DNA of 64,000 nt from Oceanospirillum sp048264105. Its GTDB lineage: Bacteria; Pseudomonadota; Gammaproteobacteria; Pseudomonadales; Halomonadaceae. The position numbers and the translations under genes are program-made. The notes under the pieces were generated by a model that was not told the origin of the DNA, did no database searches, and saw only the letters and a list, made by a program, of their open reading frames with translations. Positions 55,331-63,925 of this stretch are shown here, piece by piece. The DNA is taken from NCBI GenBank assembly GCA_048264105.1, contig JBLXDJ010000007.1, positions 52,805-116,804 of the forward strand, in the 5' to 3' direction. Positions within the stretch are counted from its first letter, which is position 1, and each line of letters starts with the position of its first letter.

Positions 55331-56668
55331 TCAGAACTTATAACCCACAGTCACCATACTCGCTGTTGTATCAGGGTAAAGTTCCTGTTCTTTAAGTTTT
55401 CCGAAGCCACTATCGCCGGAATTACTTTGCTGATAGAAGGAGACACGCGTATACAGCTCGGAATCCTGACTCAGGCGATAGCCATAACGAAAGCCAAGGG
55501 TATAGGTATCGAGATCGCCCAAACGATAATCCGCACTGACTTCATCTAACACCTGATATTCGCTGGAGGTTACATAGCGCTGATAGAAGTCAGCGGCACT
55601 TTGTGTATACCAGCGCAATTGCGGTTCGATATAGTGCTTACCCAGATCCCAGCGATATTTCAGATCAACCGTATGGGAGTTGACGCCCCAATCATCGAAC
55701 ATAAAGCGGTAGCTCAGATCAACAATATCGCCACTATCCAGCTGACGCTTACCTTGCCAGAAAAGGGCATGCTTGAGGCGTGAATCAGGACGTTTTTCAT
55801 AGAGATAAAGATTTGAACCATTTTTAACGAAGTTACCACCATAGTTTGCGCCAGCACTATCATCGATGACAGAAACGATTTTATAAGGATCATTCAGATA
55901 ACCGGAACTGGAACTTAACGAGTAATTAAATTGCATCAGCGTTTTGCGGTCGATAACCTGAGTCACCCCAAGAACTACATCGACAATCTGCTTGTTATCC
56001 GATGAACCATCGCGACTATTACTCAGATCAGTATTAAAAGTACCACTTCCGGGAACAGGAGCACGGCTCAGACCGACAGGCAGCCCCCCTTCAGGATTCA
56101 GGCTATCCGAAGACAAATTCAGCCCAAAGGTCAGAGTAGTATTATTCTGATTGAGATAACGCGAAATAGTACCGTTAGCACCGAGAGACTGGTAGTCATG
56201 TTCAGCGGATAAATAACCTCCGGCACTATACGCCCAATCACGGTTAATCGGAGCAGACCAAGTGGCGGAGAAAGCCCCCCTGGAATCACGGAAAGTATCG
56301 TCCAGGGGCTGTTCACCAGCCTTAGCTGTATAACTGCCATTTCCGGAAGGGCGTGCAAAAGTTTGCGCCTCGTCAGATGGCGTCGCACCGTTTGGAGAAG
56401 CTCCGGTTAAGGTATCGTAGGCAAATTTCAGATTCAGCTTTGTTTCACTGTCAAAGTTACGCGTAGCACTTACAACGGGTTCGAAAGCACTGACACGACC
56501 ATCACCTTCAACATAGATTAATGCTGCTGTATCAAAATCCCAGTTATCCAGCTCTGCCGCCTGAGCCTGAGTAGGCAGACCTGCCAGCAACGCACAACCT
56601 GCAGAAGCCAGCATCGCTTTTAATGCCCGGTCGTTCTGAGCGACTTGCTTTTGTTTAGTTACAGCCAC
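55331..56668 (-). CDS. DUF3570 predicted outer-membrane beta-barrel protein
   Basis: A 445-residue protein has a signal peptide (cleavage near AQA/AELDNW, residue 38) and then alternating amphipathic strands ending in an aromatic residue (MVTVGYKF), as in outer-membrane barrels. It matches DUF3570. The best start is GTG 56668, because GGAGG at 56677-56681 lies 8 bases upstream, inside the Gly codons of the DUF4266 gene; the reading frame stays open further upstream but without a site. The two genes overlap by 14 bases. Role unknown; co-occurs with ApbE and TlpA proteins. Confidence 0.82.
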   Translation of the reverse strand: MAVTKQKQVAQNDRALKAMLASAGCALLAGLPTQAQAAELDNWDFDTAALIYVEGDGRVSAFEPVVSATRNFDSETKLNLKFAYDTLTGASPNGATPSDEAQTFARPSGNGSYTAKAGEQPLDDTFRDSRGAFSATWSAPINRDWAYSAGGYLSAEHDYQSLGANGTISRYLNQNNTTLTFGLNLSSDSLNPEGGLPVGLSRAPVPGSGTFNTDLSNSRDGSSDNKQIVDVVLGVTQVIDRKTLMQFNYSLSSSSGYLNDPYKIVSVIDDSAGANYGGNFVKNGSNLYLYEKRPDSRLKHALFWQGKRQLDSGDIVDLSYRFMFDDWGVNSHTVDLKYRWDLGKHYIEPQLRWYTQSAADFYQRYVTSSEYQVLDEVSADYRLGDLDTYTLGFRYGYRLSQDSELYTRVSFYQQSNSGDSGFGKLKEQELYPDTTASMVTVGYKF

Positions 56669-56891
56669 AACCGCCACCTCCGAATCCGCGGCCACCACTG
56701 GTCGCTTCTTTACTGAAATAAATATGATCATCCAGACCCGCTTCAACAGGGTCTGAAATCAGCTGCATCTCTTCTTTGGCAAGAACATCACGCTCCCAGG
56801 GCTTAACCCCAAGATCAGAACAGCCTGCAAACAGCATGCTGCTCATTAAGACTGATATAAAAATTGCTTTCGTCATTGTCTTCAGCCTCAT
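56655..56891 (-). CDS. DUF4266 mini-lipoprotein with GGGGCGCN tail
   Basis: A 78-residue protein has a lipoprotein signal with lipobox LFAGC (Cys24), a short conserved middle (GVKPWERDVLAKEEMQL, DDHIYFSKEA) and a Gly-rich C-terminus that ends GGGGCGCN with Cys75 and Cys77. The mature protein is only about 55 residues. This matches DUF4266. Start ATG 56891 overlaps the tlpA stop (ATGA); ATG 56876 is an alternative with a similar site. The Cys-x-Cys tail beside a thioredoxin suggests a redox or metal-binding carrier. Function unknown. Confidence 0.85.
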   Translation of the reverse strand: MRLKTMTKAIFISVLMSSMLFAGCSDLGVKPWERDVLAKEEMQLISDPVEAGLDDHIYFSKEATSGGRGFGGGGCGCN

Positions 56892-57412
56892 TCAGCAAGC
56901 AGTGCTTTGATCGTGTCTTCGTAGTTTTTTACCCGGTCACTATGAAAGCCAATATGTTGCGCACGAATTTTGCCGTTTCGGTCAATCAGGTAACTTGATG
57001 GCATTCCCATCACCCCATACTCACCCGGTAACTGAGCATCAGTATCTAAAAGCACAGTGAATTGAGCAGGGACTTCCTGAAGAAACTCTTTTGCTAACTC
57101 GGCTTCCTGATCCAGGTTGATAGCCACAACCTCAAGGCCATCAGCCCGATACTGCTCCTGAAGTGAATTCATCCACGGAAAGGACTGTCGACAAGGACCG
57201 CACCATGAGGCCCAGAAGTCTACAAGGACAACCTTGCCTTTATAATCAGACAGCGTCGCGGAGCCACCTTTGACATCGGGAAGGCTAACCTGAGTCATCG
57301 GAGCTAATTGAGCTTTTTGAACAGGTTCCAAATCAGACGCAACGACCTGACCGCTCAGAAGAGTTAACGCAATACCTGCTGCTATAAACCGCTTTCTAAA
57401 TAAAAAAGACAT
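56888..57412 (-). CDS. TlpA-like periplasmic thioredoxin
   Basis: A 174-residue protein has a signal peptide (about 1-25, VVASDL) and a TlpA/ResA-type thioredoxin domain with the active site WCGPC in VDFWASWCGPCRQSFPW and a cis-Pro loop MGMPSSYLID. Such proteins reduce specific Cys pairs in the periplasm and are themselves reduced by DsbD or CcdA; dsbD is the divergent neighbour. GGGAG precedes the ATG. It starts the unit that includes the DUF4266 and DUF3570 genes. Confidence 0.93.
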   Translation of the reverse strand: MSFLFRKRFIAAGIALTLLSGQVVASDLEPVQKAQLAPMTQVSLPDVKGGSATLSDYKGKVVLVDFWASWCGPCRQSFPWMNSLQEQYRADGLEVVAINLDQEAELAKEFLQEVPAQFTVLLDTDAQLPGEYGVMGMPSSYLIDRNGKIRAQHIGFHSDRVKNYEDTIKALLAE

Positions 57413-57471
57413 ATCCGGACTCCCTGAATCTGCAATTGATCTTCAATTGCGAAGCATCATCGCCCAGAAAA

Positions 57472-57488
57472 CTTAAGACTTTCTTAAG
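57472..57488. promoter_or_regulatory. PmrA-type box 1 (CTTAAG-N5-CTTAAG)
   Basis: Two CTTAAG half-sites with a 5-base spacer lie 60 bp upstream of the tlpA start. On the minus strand a GATGCT 13 bases beyond could be the tlpA -10. The pattern equals the PmrA/QseB-type response-regulator site, and a regulator of that subfamily is encoded next to dsbD. Confidence 0.8.
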
Positions 57489-57503
57489 CCCGGCACGGCA
57501 TTA

Positions 57504-57520
57504 CTTAAGCAAGCCTTAAG
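57504..57520. promoter_or_regulatory. PmrA-type box 2 (CTTAAG-N5-CTTAAG)
   Basis: A second perfect pair of CTTAAG half-sites lies 55 bp upstream of dsbD, with GATACC 13 bases downstream as a possible -10. Half-site starts are 11, 21 and 11 bp apart across both boxes, which puts all four on about the same face of the helix. Confidence 0.8.
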
Positions 57521-57575
57521 TTTCCTGATCGAAGATACCCTCATCAACATTCCAGGGATTCGCGAGGACACGCTC

Positions 57576-59417
57576 ATGTCGCATAACGACCACACAAGCT
57601 TTCGAATGGGATTGAAGCATCTGCTTTTTCTCATTCTGATTGCCACTCTTAGCAGTATCAGTTTTCACTCTATGGCTGGAACCTCTTCTGCTGATGAGAA
57701 CTTCCTGCCTCCAGATCAGGCTTTTAAGCTCTCATATGAACAATTAACCAACGGTACTTTGCAGCTCCATTGGGAGATCGCCGATGGCTACTATCTGTAT
57801 CAAAAGCGGCTGAAACTAACGGATGAAAACAAAGAGCCACTCAGTGATGTTGCGCTTCTGACCAAGGCAGAAGAGAAAAATGATCCAAACTTTGGTTTAG
57901 TGCAGGTTTTTCATCACCAGCTTGATGTAGAAGCATTACCGCACAGCAACCAACTGGTATTAAGTTATCAGGGATGCTCAGAAAATGGCCTGTGCTATCC
58001 GCCGCAGAGGAAAACGATTAATGTCCAGCCGGTATCGGCTGCACTTACCACTTCTGTGACAGACGCAAATAACCAACTGATGCCTGTCAGTGATCAACCC
58101 CTGGCCGTAGAAGAAGATGCAGGAGCCATTGCAGCACTTCTGGCAAACGCAGAAGGATACTGGGTTGTTTTCACCTTCTTCGTACTGGGCCTGGGCTTGA
58201 CCTTTACCCCTTGTGTTTTGCCAATGATCCCCATTTTGGCGGGTATCATTGCAGGCCAGGGTGCCAATATCACTTTGCGGCGCGGTATCGGTCTTTCAGC
58301 CGCCTATGTGCTGGGCATGTCGATGACCTATACTCTGGCGGGTGTTCTGGTGGGCTATTTTGGTGCCAAGATGAACCTTCAGGCATCGCTGCAGAGCCCC
58401 ACAGCGCTCGTTATTTTTTCCGCACTGTTTACAGCTCTTGCGTTAGCTATGTTCGGCTTCTACGAACTTCAGCTGCCAGCTTTCCTTCGTGATCGTTTAG
58501 ACCGAATGGGCCAAAACAGCAGTGGTGGTAAATATGCAGGCGTTGCCTTAATGGGACTGATATCAGCACTTGTTGTATCCCCCTGTGTTTCTGCGCCACT
58601 AGCTGGGGCTCTGGTATATATCAGTACAACGGGAGATGCCCTGCTTGGTGGAGCCTCACTATTCGCACTCAGCCTTGGCATGGGTATGCCATTGATTCTG
58701 GTTGGTGCGGGTGGTGGCAAATGGCTACCAAGAGCCGGTGGCTGGATGCTTGAAGTAAAAGCGTTCTTTGGTGTTTTACTTTTAGGTGTAGCCATCAGTC
58801 TGCTGGGCCGCCTATTACCAGGTAATGTCAGTATTCTACTTTGGTCGCTTCTCGCTATTGTTTATGCGGCCCATCTCGGCAATTTTGGCCAGTCTGAGTC
58901 TCTGAACAGCTGGGGGAAAACCCGCAGAGGGTTATCCATTGCTCTAATGGTCTATGGTATCAGCCTGCTTTTGGCTGGCCTTGCCGGCCATGATGATCCG
59001 TTGAAACCGCTGGCATTCGTGTCCGTTCCGGCACAATCCGGTCCGGAGCAACAAAAACCTTTGTTTGTCCGTTATGATTCTGTTGAAGACATGCAGACAG
59101 CAATGGAGAAAGCAAGCGCTGCAGGACGCCCAGTTGTCGTTGATCTCTATGCAGACTGGTGTGCCAGTTGTAAGGTCATGGAACGTGAAGTGTTCAGCCG
59201 CCCCAACGTTCAGGCACTCGGTGATAAAATCACCTTTATTCAGCTTAATATGACAGACAACACACCAGAGCAGAGCGCTTTTCTTCAGCAACATGGGCTC
59301 TTCGGCCCTCCGAGCATACTGTTTTACAAGGCCGATGGAAACGAACTGACTTCGGCCCGGATTCAGGGTGAGCTGGGGCCTGAGCAATTCGTAGGTCAGG
59401 TAAGAAAACTTCTTTAA
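57576..59417 (+). CDS. dsbD: Thiol:disulfide interchange protein DsbD
   Basis: A 613-residue protein moves electrons from cytoplasmic thioredoxin across the inner membrane to periplasmic proteins. It has a signal peptide, an N-terminal alpha domain with the Cys pair in YQGCSENGLCYPP, a membrane domain of eight helices with TFTPCVLPMIP and VVSPCVSAPLAG, and a C-terminal thioredoxin domain with ADWCASCKVME. All six functional Cys are present. GAGGA lies upstream of the ATG. It shares a control region with the divergent tlpA unit and is followed by its regulator genes. Confidence 0.96.
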   Translation: MSHNDHTSFRMGLKHLLFLILIATLSSISFHSMAGTSSADENFLPPDQAFKLSYEQLTNGTLQLHWEIADGYYLYQKRLKLTDENKEPLSDVALLTKAEEKNDPNFGLVQVFHHQLDVEALPHSNQLVLSYQGCSENGLCYPPQRKTINVQPVSAALTTSVTDANNQLMPVSDQPLAVEEDAGAIAALLANAEGYWVVFTFFVLGLGLTFTPCVLPMIPILAGIIAGQGANITLRRGIGLSAAYVLGMSMTYTLAGVLVGYFGAKMNLQASLQSPTALVIFSALFTALALAMFGFYELQLPAFLRDRLDRMGQNSSGGKYAGVALMGLISALVVSPCVSAPLAGALVYISTTGDALLGGASLFALSLGMGMPLILVGAGGGKWLPRAGGWMLEVKAFFGVLLLGVAISLLGRLLPGNVSILLWSLLAIVYAAHLGNFGQSESLNSWGKTRRGLSIALMVYGISLLLAGLAGHDDPLKPLAFVSVPAQSGPEQQKPLFVRYDSVEDMQTAMEKASAAGRPVVVDLYADWCASCKVMEREVFSRPNVQALGDKITFIQLNMTDNTPEQSAFLQQHGLFGPPSILFYKADGNELTSARIQGELGPEQFVGQVRKLL

Positions 59418-59442
59418 AACACATTTCATGCAAGGATTAAGT

Positions 59443-60108
59443 ATGCGCATTCTTCTGGTGGAAGATGATTCAGGCCTAGGATCGGGATTGCAGCAGGCAC
59501 TTAAGCCTGAAGGCTACACCATTGATTGGCTCACCGATGGTCTTCAGGCTCTTCAGGCTCTTGAAACCGACCACTTCGATCTGGTCATACTGGATCTGGG
59601 CCTCCCCCGTCTGGATGGCTTATCCGTTTTGAGACAGGTACGGGCTCAGGGTAAAGACACGCCTATTCTGATTCTGACCGCAAGAGATGCGATTCAGGAC
59701 AGAATTGATGGTCTGGATAGCGGTGCAGATGACTACCTGATCAAGCCTTTTGATATGACAGAACTCAAGGCCCGTATTCGGGCCTTGCTGCGACGGAGTT
59801 CCGGACGAGCCCAGCCAACAATAACCCACAGGGGCATTGAGATTGATCCCTCCAGCCAACAGGTCAGCTTTGAAGGTAAAGCTATCCCACTGACACGCCG
59901 TGAGTACACCCTACTCTACGAAATGATCAGCCAGCCAGGGCATGTCTTCACAAGAGATAAGCTTCAGCAAATGCTTTATGGCTGGGATGAAGATGTTGAG
60001 AGTAATGCCATGGAAGTTCATATCCACCACTTGCGAAAAAAACTCTTTCCAAAGCTTATACGAACCCTGCGGGGTATAGGTTACGTCGTTGATAAGGCTG
60101 AAGAGTAA
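59443..60108 (+). CDS. OmpR-family response regulator (PmrA/QseB-like)
   Basis: A 221-residue regulator has a receiver domain (acidic pair in LLVEDDSG, phospho-acceptor Asp51 in LVILDLGLPR, conserved Lys in DDYLIKPFD) and a winged-helix DNA-binding domain (about 125-220, LTRREYTLLYEM and VHIHHLRKKLF). It fits the PmrA/QseB branch. ATG 59443 has AAGGA upstream. It is 25 bp after dsbD and one base before the kinase gene. The CTTAAG boxes upstream of dsbD are its likely targets. Confidence 0.92.
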   Translation: MRILLVEDDSGLGSGLQQALKPEGYTIDWLTDGLQALQALETDHFDLVILDLGLPRLDGLSVLRQVRAQGKDTPILILTARDAIQDRIDGLDSGADDYLIKPFDMTELKARIRALLRRSSGRAQPTITHRGIEIDPSSQQVSFEGKAIPLTRREYTLLYEMISQPGHVFTRDKLQQMLYGWDEDVESNAMEVHIHHLRKKLFPKLIRTLRGIGYVVDKAEE

Positions 60109-60109
60109 T

Positions 60110-61498
60110 ATGTTACCGACATCAATTATCAGGCGAACTCTGTTATTTGTTCTTCTGCTTCTCATCACAATGGCTAATATCATCGGCATTATTAGCTTTA
60201 AAAATGCCAGTCATGAGATCGAGGAAATCTTTGATGCCCGCTTAGCACAAAATGCCCGTATTCTTCAGGCTATCGTCATTGGCATCCATGAAAGCGATCT
60301 ATCAGCCGCCCAGGAGAAACAGCTGCAACTGGCTTTTGAAGAGGCACTTCTGACAGAGGCCGATGCCAATAATGGAGGACACAAGTATGAGAGTAAAATT
60401 GCCTATCAGGTGTGGCATGGCACACAGCTGATTTTACGTTCGCCAAACAGTCCACAGACTCCCATAGGCCTTGAAACAGTTGGTTTCAGCAATATCAGGT
60501 TAGAGGGATACCAATGGACAACCTTTACATTAAAAACGCATTCATCAAGCTTTCCATTTATTGTAAGCGTTGCTGAGCGGGAAGATGTTCGTGGAGAGCT
60601 TGTCGAAAACATCGTCCTGCAAACACTTATTCCGGAAATGATCGGCATTCCTGTCCTGGCGCTTTTGCTATGGAAAGCGATTAGCTGGGGACTTTATCCT
60701 TTAAGAGAACTCACAAACCTTATTAAAGGTAGGGCACCAGATAACCTTAAACCGATACAACTCAAAGCACCTCCAACGGAATTAAAGCCTATTCAGGATG
60801 CTCTGAACCGACTTCTGATTGCAACCGAGACCCTAATATCCCGGGAACAACGCTTGATTGCCGACGCAGCACATGAACTGAGAACGCCTCTTGCGGTTCT
60901 TAAGATCCATACCGATAACGCTTTGATGGCTCAAACGGATAGTGACCGTAAAAATTCACTTCATCAGCTGGATCTTGCTGTTGATAGATCAACCCGAGTT
61001 GTCTCTCAGCTGCTGACATTAGCCAGATTAGACCCGGACTTAAAGCCAGATACCAAAACCAGCATTGATCTGTTACAGCAAACACGGCAAAACCTTGCTG
61101 AGCTAATGCCTATTGCGTGGGAAAAACAGATTGAACTTAGCCTTGAGGCTGATGAAACACTTTCCTGGCAGGCAGAGATTGAAGATGGGATGCTGGATGT
61201 ACTACTGCAGAACCTGATCAGTAATGCAGTCAAATTTTCTCCATCAAAAAGCAGCATTGAACTCCACCTTGAAAAAACAGCCGGTAGTTTCCAGCTGACT
61301 GTCGTTGATCACGGCTCAGGGGTTGCTAGTGACGACCTGGAACGTATTACAGAGCGTTTTTATCGCTCCGGTAATGAATCTGGGGCAGGTTTAGGACTCT
61401 CTATCGTTAAACGAATTACTCAACGCCACAACGGGCAGCTTGCACTTAAACAAACACCCGGTGGAGGTCTGACCGTCCAAGTCAATTTACCGAAATGA
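60110..61498 (+). CDS. Sensor histidine kinase (PmrB/QseC-like)
   Basis: A 462-residue inner-membrane kinase has a membrane helix (about 8-30), a periplasmic region of about 140 residues resembling the two-component sensor N-terminal domain of QseC relatives, a second helix (about 170-190), a short HAMP-like linker, HisKA with His255 in DAAHELRTPL, and HATPase blocks NLISNAVKFSP and GAGLGLSIVKRI. ATG 60110 follows the regulator stop by one base, with GAAGAG upstream. Its signal is unknown; redox or metal stress fits the neighbourhood. Confidence 0.92.
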   Translation: MLPTSIIRRTLLFVLLLLITMANIIGIISFKNASHEIEEIFDARLAQNARILQAIVIGIHESDLSAAQEKQLQLAFEEALLTEADANNGGHKYESKIAYQVWHGTQLILRSPNSPQTPIGLETVGFSNIRLEGYQWTTFTLKTHSSSFPFIVSVAEREDVRGELVENIVLQTLIPEMIGIPVLALLLWKAISWGLYPLRELTNLIKGRAPDNLKPIQLKAPPTELKPIQDALNRLLIATETLISREQRLIADAAHELRTPLAVLKIHTDNALMAQTDSDRKNSLHQLDLAVDRSTRVVSQLLTLARLDPDLKPDTKTSIDLLQQTRQNLAELMPIAWEKQIELSLEADETLSWQAEIEDGMLDVLLQNLISNAVKFSPSKSSIELHLEKTAGSFQLTVVDHGSGVASDDLERITERFYRSGNESGAGLGLSIVKRITQRHNGQLALKQTPGGGLTVQVNLPK

Positions 61499-61671
61499 CA
61501 TAAATGAAACCGACATATCGACAGCGGCAATTTACTGCCCAGTCCGAAACTTTGACTACACTTAGCTATATCAAAGTTTAATGCGTATTGTGCAAGGCAC
61601 TTTTAAAATAAATCTTATTTTTTAGGATGTTAGCGATCATTTAGGGTCATTTAAAAGATTTAAAGCACCGT

Positions 61672-61689
61672 TTGGCATCTCTTTTGCTT
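61672..61689 (+). promoter_or_regulatory. Sigma-54 promoter
   Basis: TTGGCATCTCTTTTGCTT matches the -24/-12 consensus, with GG at 61674-61675 and GC at 61686-61687 exactly 10 bases apart. Transcription would start near 61699, 60 bp before the next gene. Confidence 0.8.
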
Positions 61690-61758
61690 TGTAACAACCT
61701 GAAACCATTTGTGTCTTCAGTAATCATAGATAAGAGATATGATCAGCGGAGAAAAATC

Positions 61759-62418
61759 ATGATAGGTCAGGTCATCAGTCAAACCTTGGGCTTATCCCTG
61801 CTTAATACAGGGGCTAGCCAGTCTTCCCCTCAAGTCGAGGCCGTCAATGCGGAGGAGCAGGGGCAGTCACATAATCAGGCCGCTATTCCGCAGCGGCCTG
61901 ATGTCTCCATATCGGATCTCGCTAAAGAGCTTAGCCTGAACTCCGACAGCGATGAACCTAACTGGAAACAGGTTCAAATGATGGCAAGCCAACTGGCATC
62001 TAACATGGACACTCTCTTTCTAAAGGCTGGAATCGATACGTCAAAGCCTGTCAGGATCAACATACACCCCTACACAGGCATCCCTTTCGTGGGAGAGCAC
62101 CCTGACAAGGGAAGAATTCAAAGACTACTCGACGATACACCAGATCTGTTACAGCAGATTAAAAACGTGAACACGGTGGCTAGTTACAGCTATCAGGTGT
62201 CTCAGTCAAACCACGGTCTGAGTAGCAGTGCTACCCCTATGTCATCATCAACGACTCAAAGTGCGCAACCGGAATCCAATAAAGTCACCAGCACGAGGCT
62301 TCAGAACGCTTTAGAGCAGTATGAACAAACAACGCAGACAACCCGAATTTCAATGCAATACGAGCAGGATGTAGGTATCACACTGGATGTATTGGGCAGC
62401 AATAAATCCAGCCGCTAG
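61759..62418 (+). CDS. Hypothetical protein under a sigma-54 promoter
   Basis: A 219-residue hydrophilic protein has no signal peptide or membrane helix. The central part (about 65-140) is the most structured, with NWKQVQMMASQLASNMDTLF and NIHPYTGIPFVGEHPDKGRI; the ends are Ser/Gln/Thr-rich and likely disordered. I do not recognise a family. ATG 61759 has GGAG 8 bases upstream and lies inside the predicted sigma-54 transcript, whereas upstream start codons lie within the promoter. Confidence 0.75.
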   Translation: MIGQVISQTLGLSLLNTGASQSSPQVEAVNAEEQGQSHNQAAIPQRPDVSISDLAKELSLNSDSDEPNWKQVQMMASQLASNMDTLFLKAGIDTSKPVRINIHPYTGIPFVGEHPDKGRIQRLLDDTPDLLQQIKNVNTVASYSYQVSQSNHGLSSSATPMSSSTTQSAQPESNKVTSTRLQNALEQYEQTTQTTRISMQYEQDVGITLDVLGSNKSSR

Positions 62419-62461
62419 CACCAGCTGTAGTCTTGCACATCTGCCATATTGAAACCAGAGA

Positions 62462-63358
62462 ATGGCTATGCCTCATCGTCTTAATCTGAAACACCTCCAT
62501 TACTTCTGGTTGATCGCGAAAACCGGTTCCATTACAAAAGCAGCGGATCAGCTTAACCTCACACCTCAGACTCTTAGCAGTCAACTGGCTACCCTTGAGC
62601 AGGAAACAGGTCCTCTGTTTCATCGAAAAGGAAAAAAGCTGGGGCTGACTCCTCTAGGCGAGCAAATTATCGAAGATGCGGACCGTATCTTTACCCTCGT
62701 AGAGGAATTAAGTCAGAAGCTAGCCGAGAGTAAAGATCACCAGCCTTTAACGCTATCAGTAGGGATGGCGGCGTCTATTCACAAACTAACAGCCTATCAA
62801 CTGCTTGAACCAGCAATGCAAATGGATGATCTGCTACGGTTGAAATGCATTACAGGGCATCCTCCTGACCTTCTGAAGACGTTGCTACAGAAGAAGATTG
62901 ATATTCTTTTTACAGACCAGATACCGTCTGAACTGGATAGTAAACAGCTTTACTGCCACTCCCTCTTCTCAACATCCTTATCTCTTTTTGCTTCTGATGC
63001 CCTCAAGCCAGAAGAACTTATGGCGGACTTTCCGGCCAGTCTAAGCGACAAACCTTTTTTGGTTAATGACCTGGATGCCCCTTACTTCTCAGAGCTGTAT
63101 ACCTGGCTTAAACATCAGGGGGTCAGAATAAAGACACAGCTTGAGGTAAACGACAGTGCTTTGATTAAGGTTTTTGGCCATCATGGCTACGGAATTTTTG
63201 CTGCGCCCAGTAATATTGCCCATGAGGTCTGCAGGCAATATGGTGTCGTGGAACTCGGTAAGATCAATTCCATTCAGCTGCCACACTATATGATTACCCG
63301 AACGCCAACTCCCCTCCATAGCGCTGCAAAAGCTATTTTTGATCGGTACATTCGGTAA
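62462..63358 (+). CDS. LysR-family regulator (NhaR-like)
   Basis: A 298-residue regulator has an N-terminal helix-turn-helix (about 5-65) with LNLKHLHYFWLIAKTGSITK and LTPQTLSSQLATLE, very like NhaR, and a C-terminal substrate-binding domain (about 95-290). NhaR activates sodium/proton antiport and biofilm genes, but no nhaA is nearby. The start may be residue 1 or 3; neither has a strong site. It lies 43 bp after the hypothetical gene and could be cotranscribed. Confidence 0.88.
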   Translation: MAMPHRLNLKHLHYFWLIAKTGSITKAADQLNLTPQTLSSQLATLEQETGPLFHRKGKKLGLTPLGEQIIEDADRIFTLVEELSQKLAESKDHQPLTLSVGMAASIHKLTAYQLLEPAMQMDDLLRLKCITGHPPDLLKTLLQKKIDILFTDQIPSELDSKQLYCHSLFSTSLSLFASDALKPEELMADFPASLSDKPFLVNDLDAPYFSELYTWLKHQGVRIKTQLEVNDSALIKVFGHHGYGIFAAPSNIAHEVCRQYGVVELGKINSIQLPHYMITRTPTPLHSAAKAIFDRYIR

Positions 63359-63462
63359 AACCCTTTCATCGAAAAAAACTGAAAGCAGGAAACAAAAAAT
63401 CTTATTTTTTCTTAGTCAGAATTCGATAAAGATGAAGCTATTACCACGAGGAGGTAAAGCTC

Positions 63463-63804
63463 ATGAAAACAGTTCTGAAGTACCAAATCGATGAAATGAC
63501 AACACATCTGAAACTGCGTGAGGGGTTCAAACTGGTTCGTTTTGAATATGTTCAGGCGGCTAAAGCCCTCTTTGCATGGTTTGAAGAACCACTAAAAGCA
63601 GACACTCCTGTGACAGAAGTCGAACTAAGAGTCATTCGAACGGGTCAACCGATTCAGGATGATTATCTCTACCTGTGCACAGCGCTGGACGCGATTGACC
63701 CGGAAGCCTATCACCTGTACCAAAAGCAGCAACAGGACAATAAAAGCCCTAAAACAACAGGAACAGGGACTGAAGCTGAGTCGGGCTTCAAACAGGTTGC
63801 ATAA
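63463..63804 (+). CDS. Small DUF7352-like protein
   Basis: A 113-residue soluble protein starts MKTVLKYQIDEMTTHLKL and has ALFAWFEEPL and LRVIRTGQPI, the layout of DUF7352 proteins (WALVDP, GTGHP-like blocks), which occur often in phage and bacterial genomes. The C-terminal 30 residues are Gln/Lys/Thr-rich. GAGGAGG lies 7 bases before the ATG. Function unknown. It sits between a LysR gene and an rRNA operon end. Confidence 0.7.
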   Translation: MKTVLKYQIDEMTTHLKLREGFKLVRFEYVQAAKALFAWFEEPLKADTPVTEVELRVIRTGQPIQDDYLYLCTALDAIDPEAYHLYQKQQQDNKSPKTTGTGTEAESGFKQVA

Positions 63805-63884
63805 GCGACATAACGGGTAAGAGAGTCTGGATTGTCCTATGACGTCACCCCACCCTGTTTCTATCTGCACTTTCTTCCGGACAT

Positions 63885-63918
63885 AAAAAAACCCCGCTTC
63901 GTATGAAGCGGGGTTTTC
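63885..63918. terminator. Bidirectional terminator at the end of the rRNA operon
   Basis: AAAACCCCGCTTC (63888-63900) pairs with GAAGCGGGGTTTT (63905-63917) over 13 bp. It ends the rRNA operon on the minus strand and the DUF7352-like gene on the plus strand. Confidence 0.95.
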
Positions 63919-63925
63919 GTATTAG

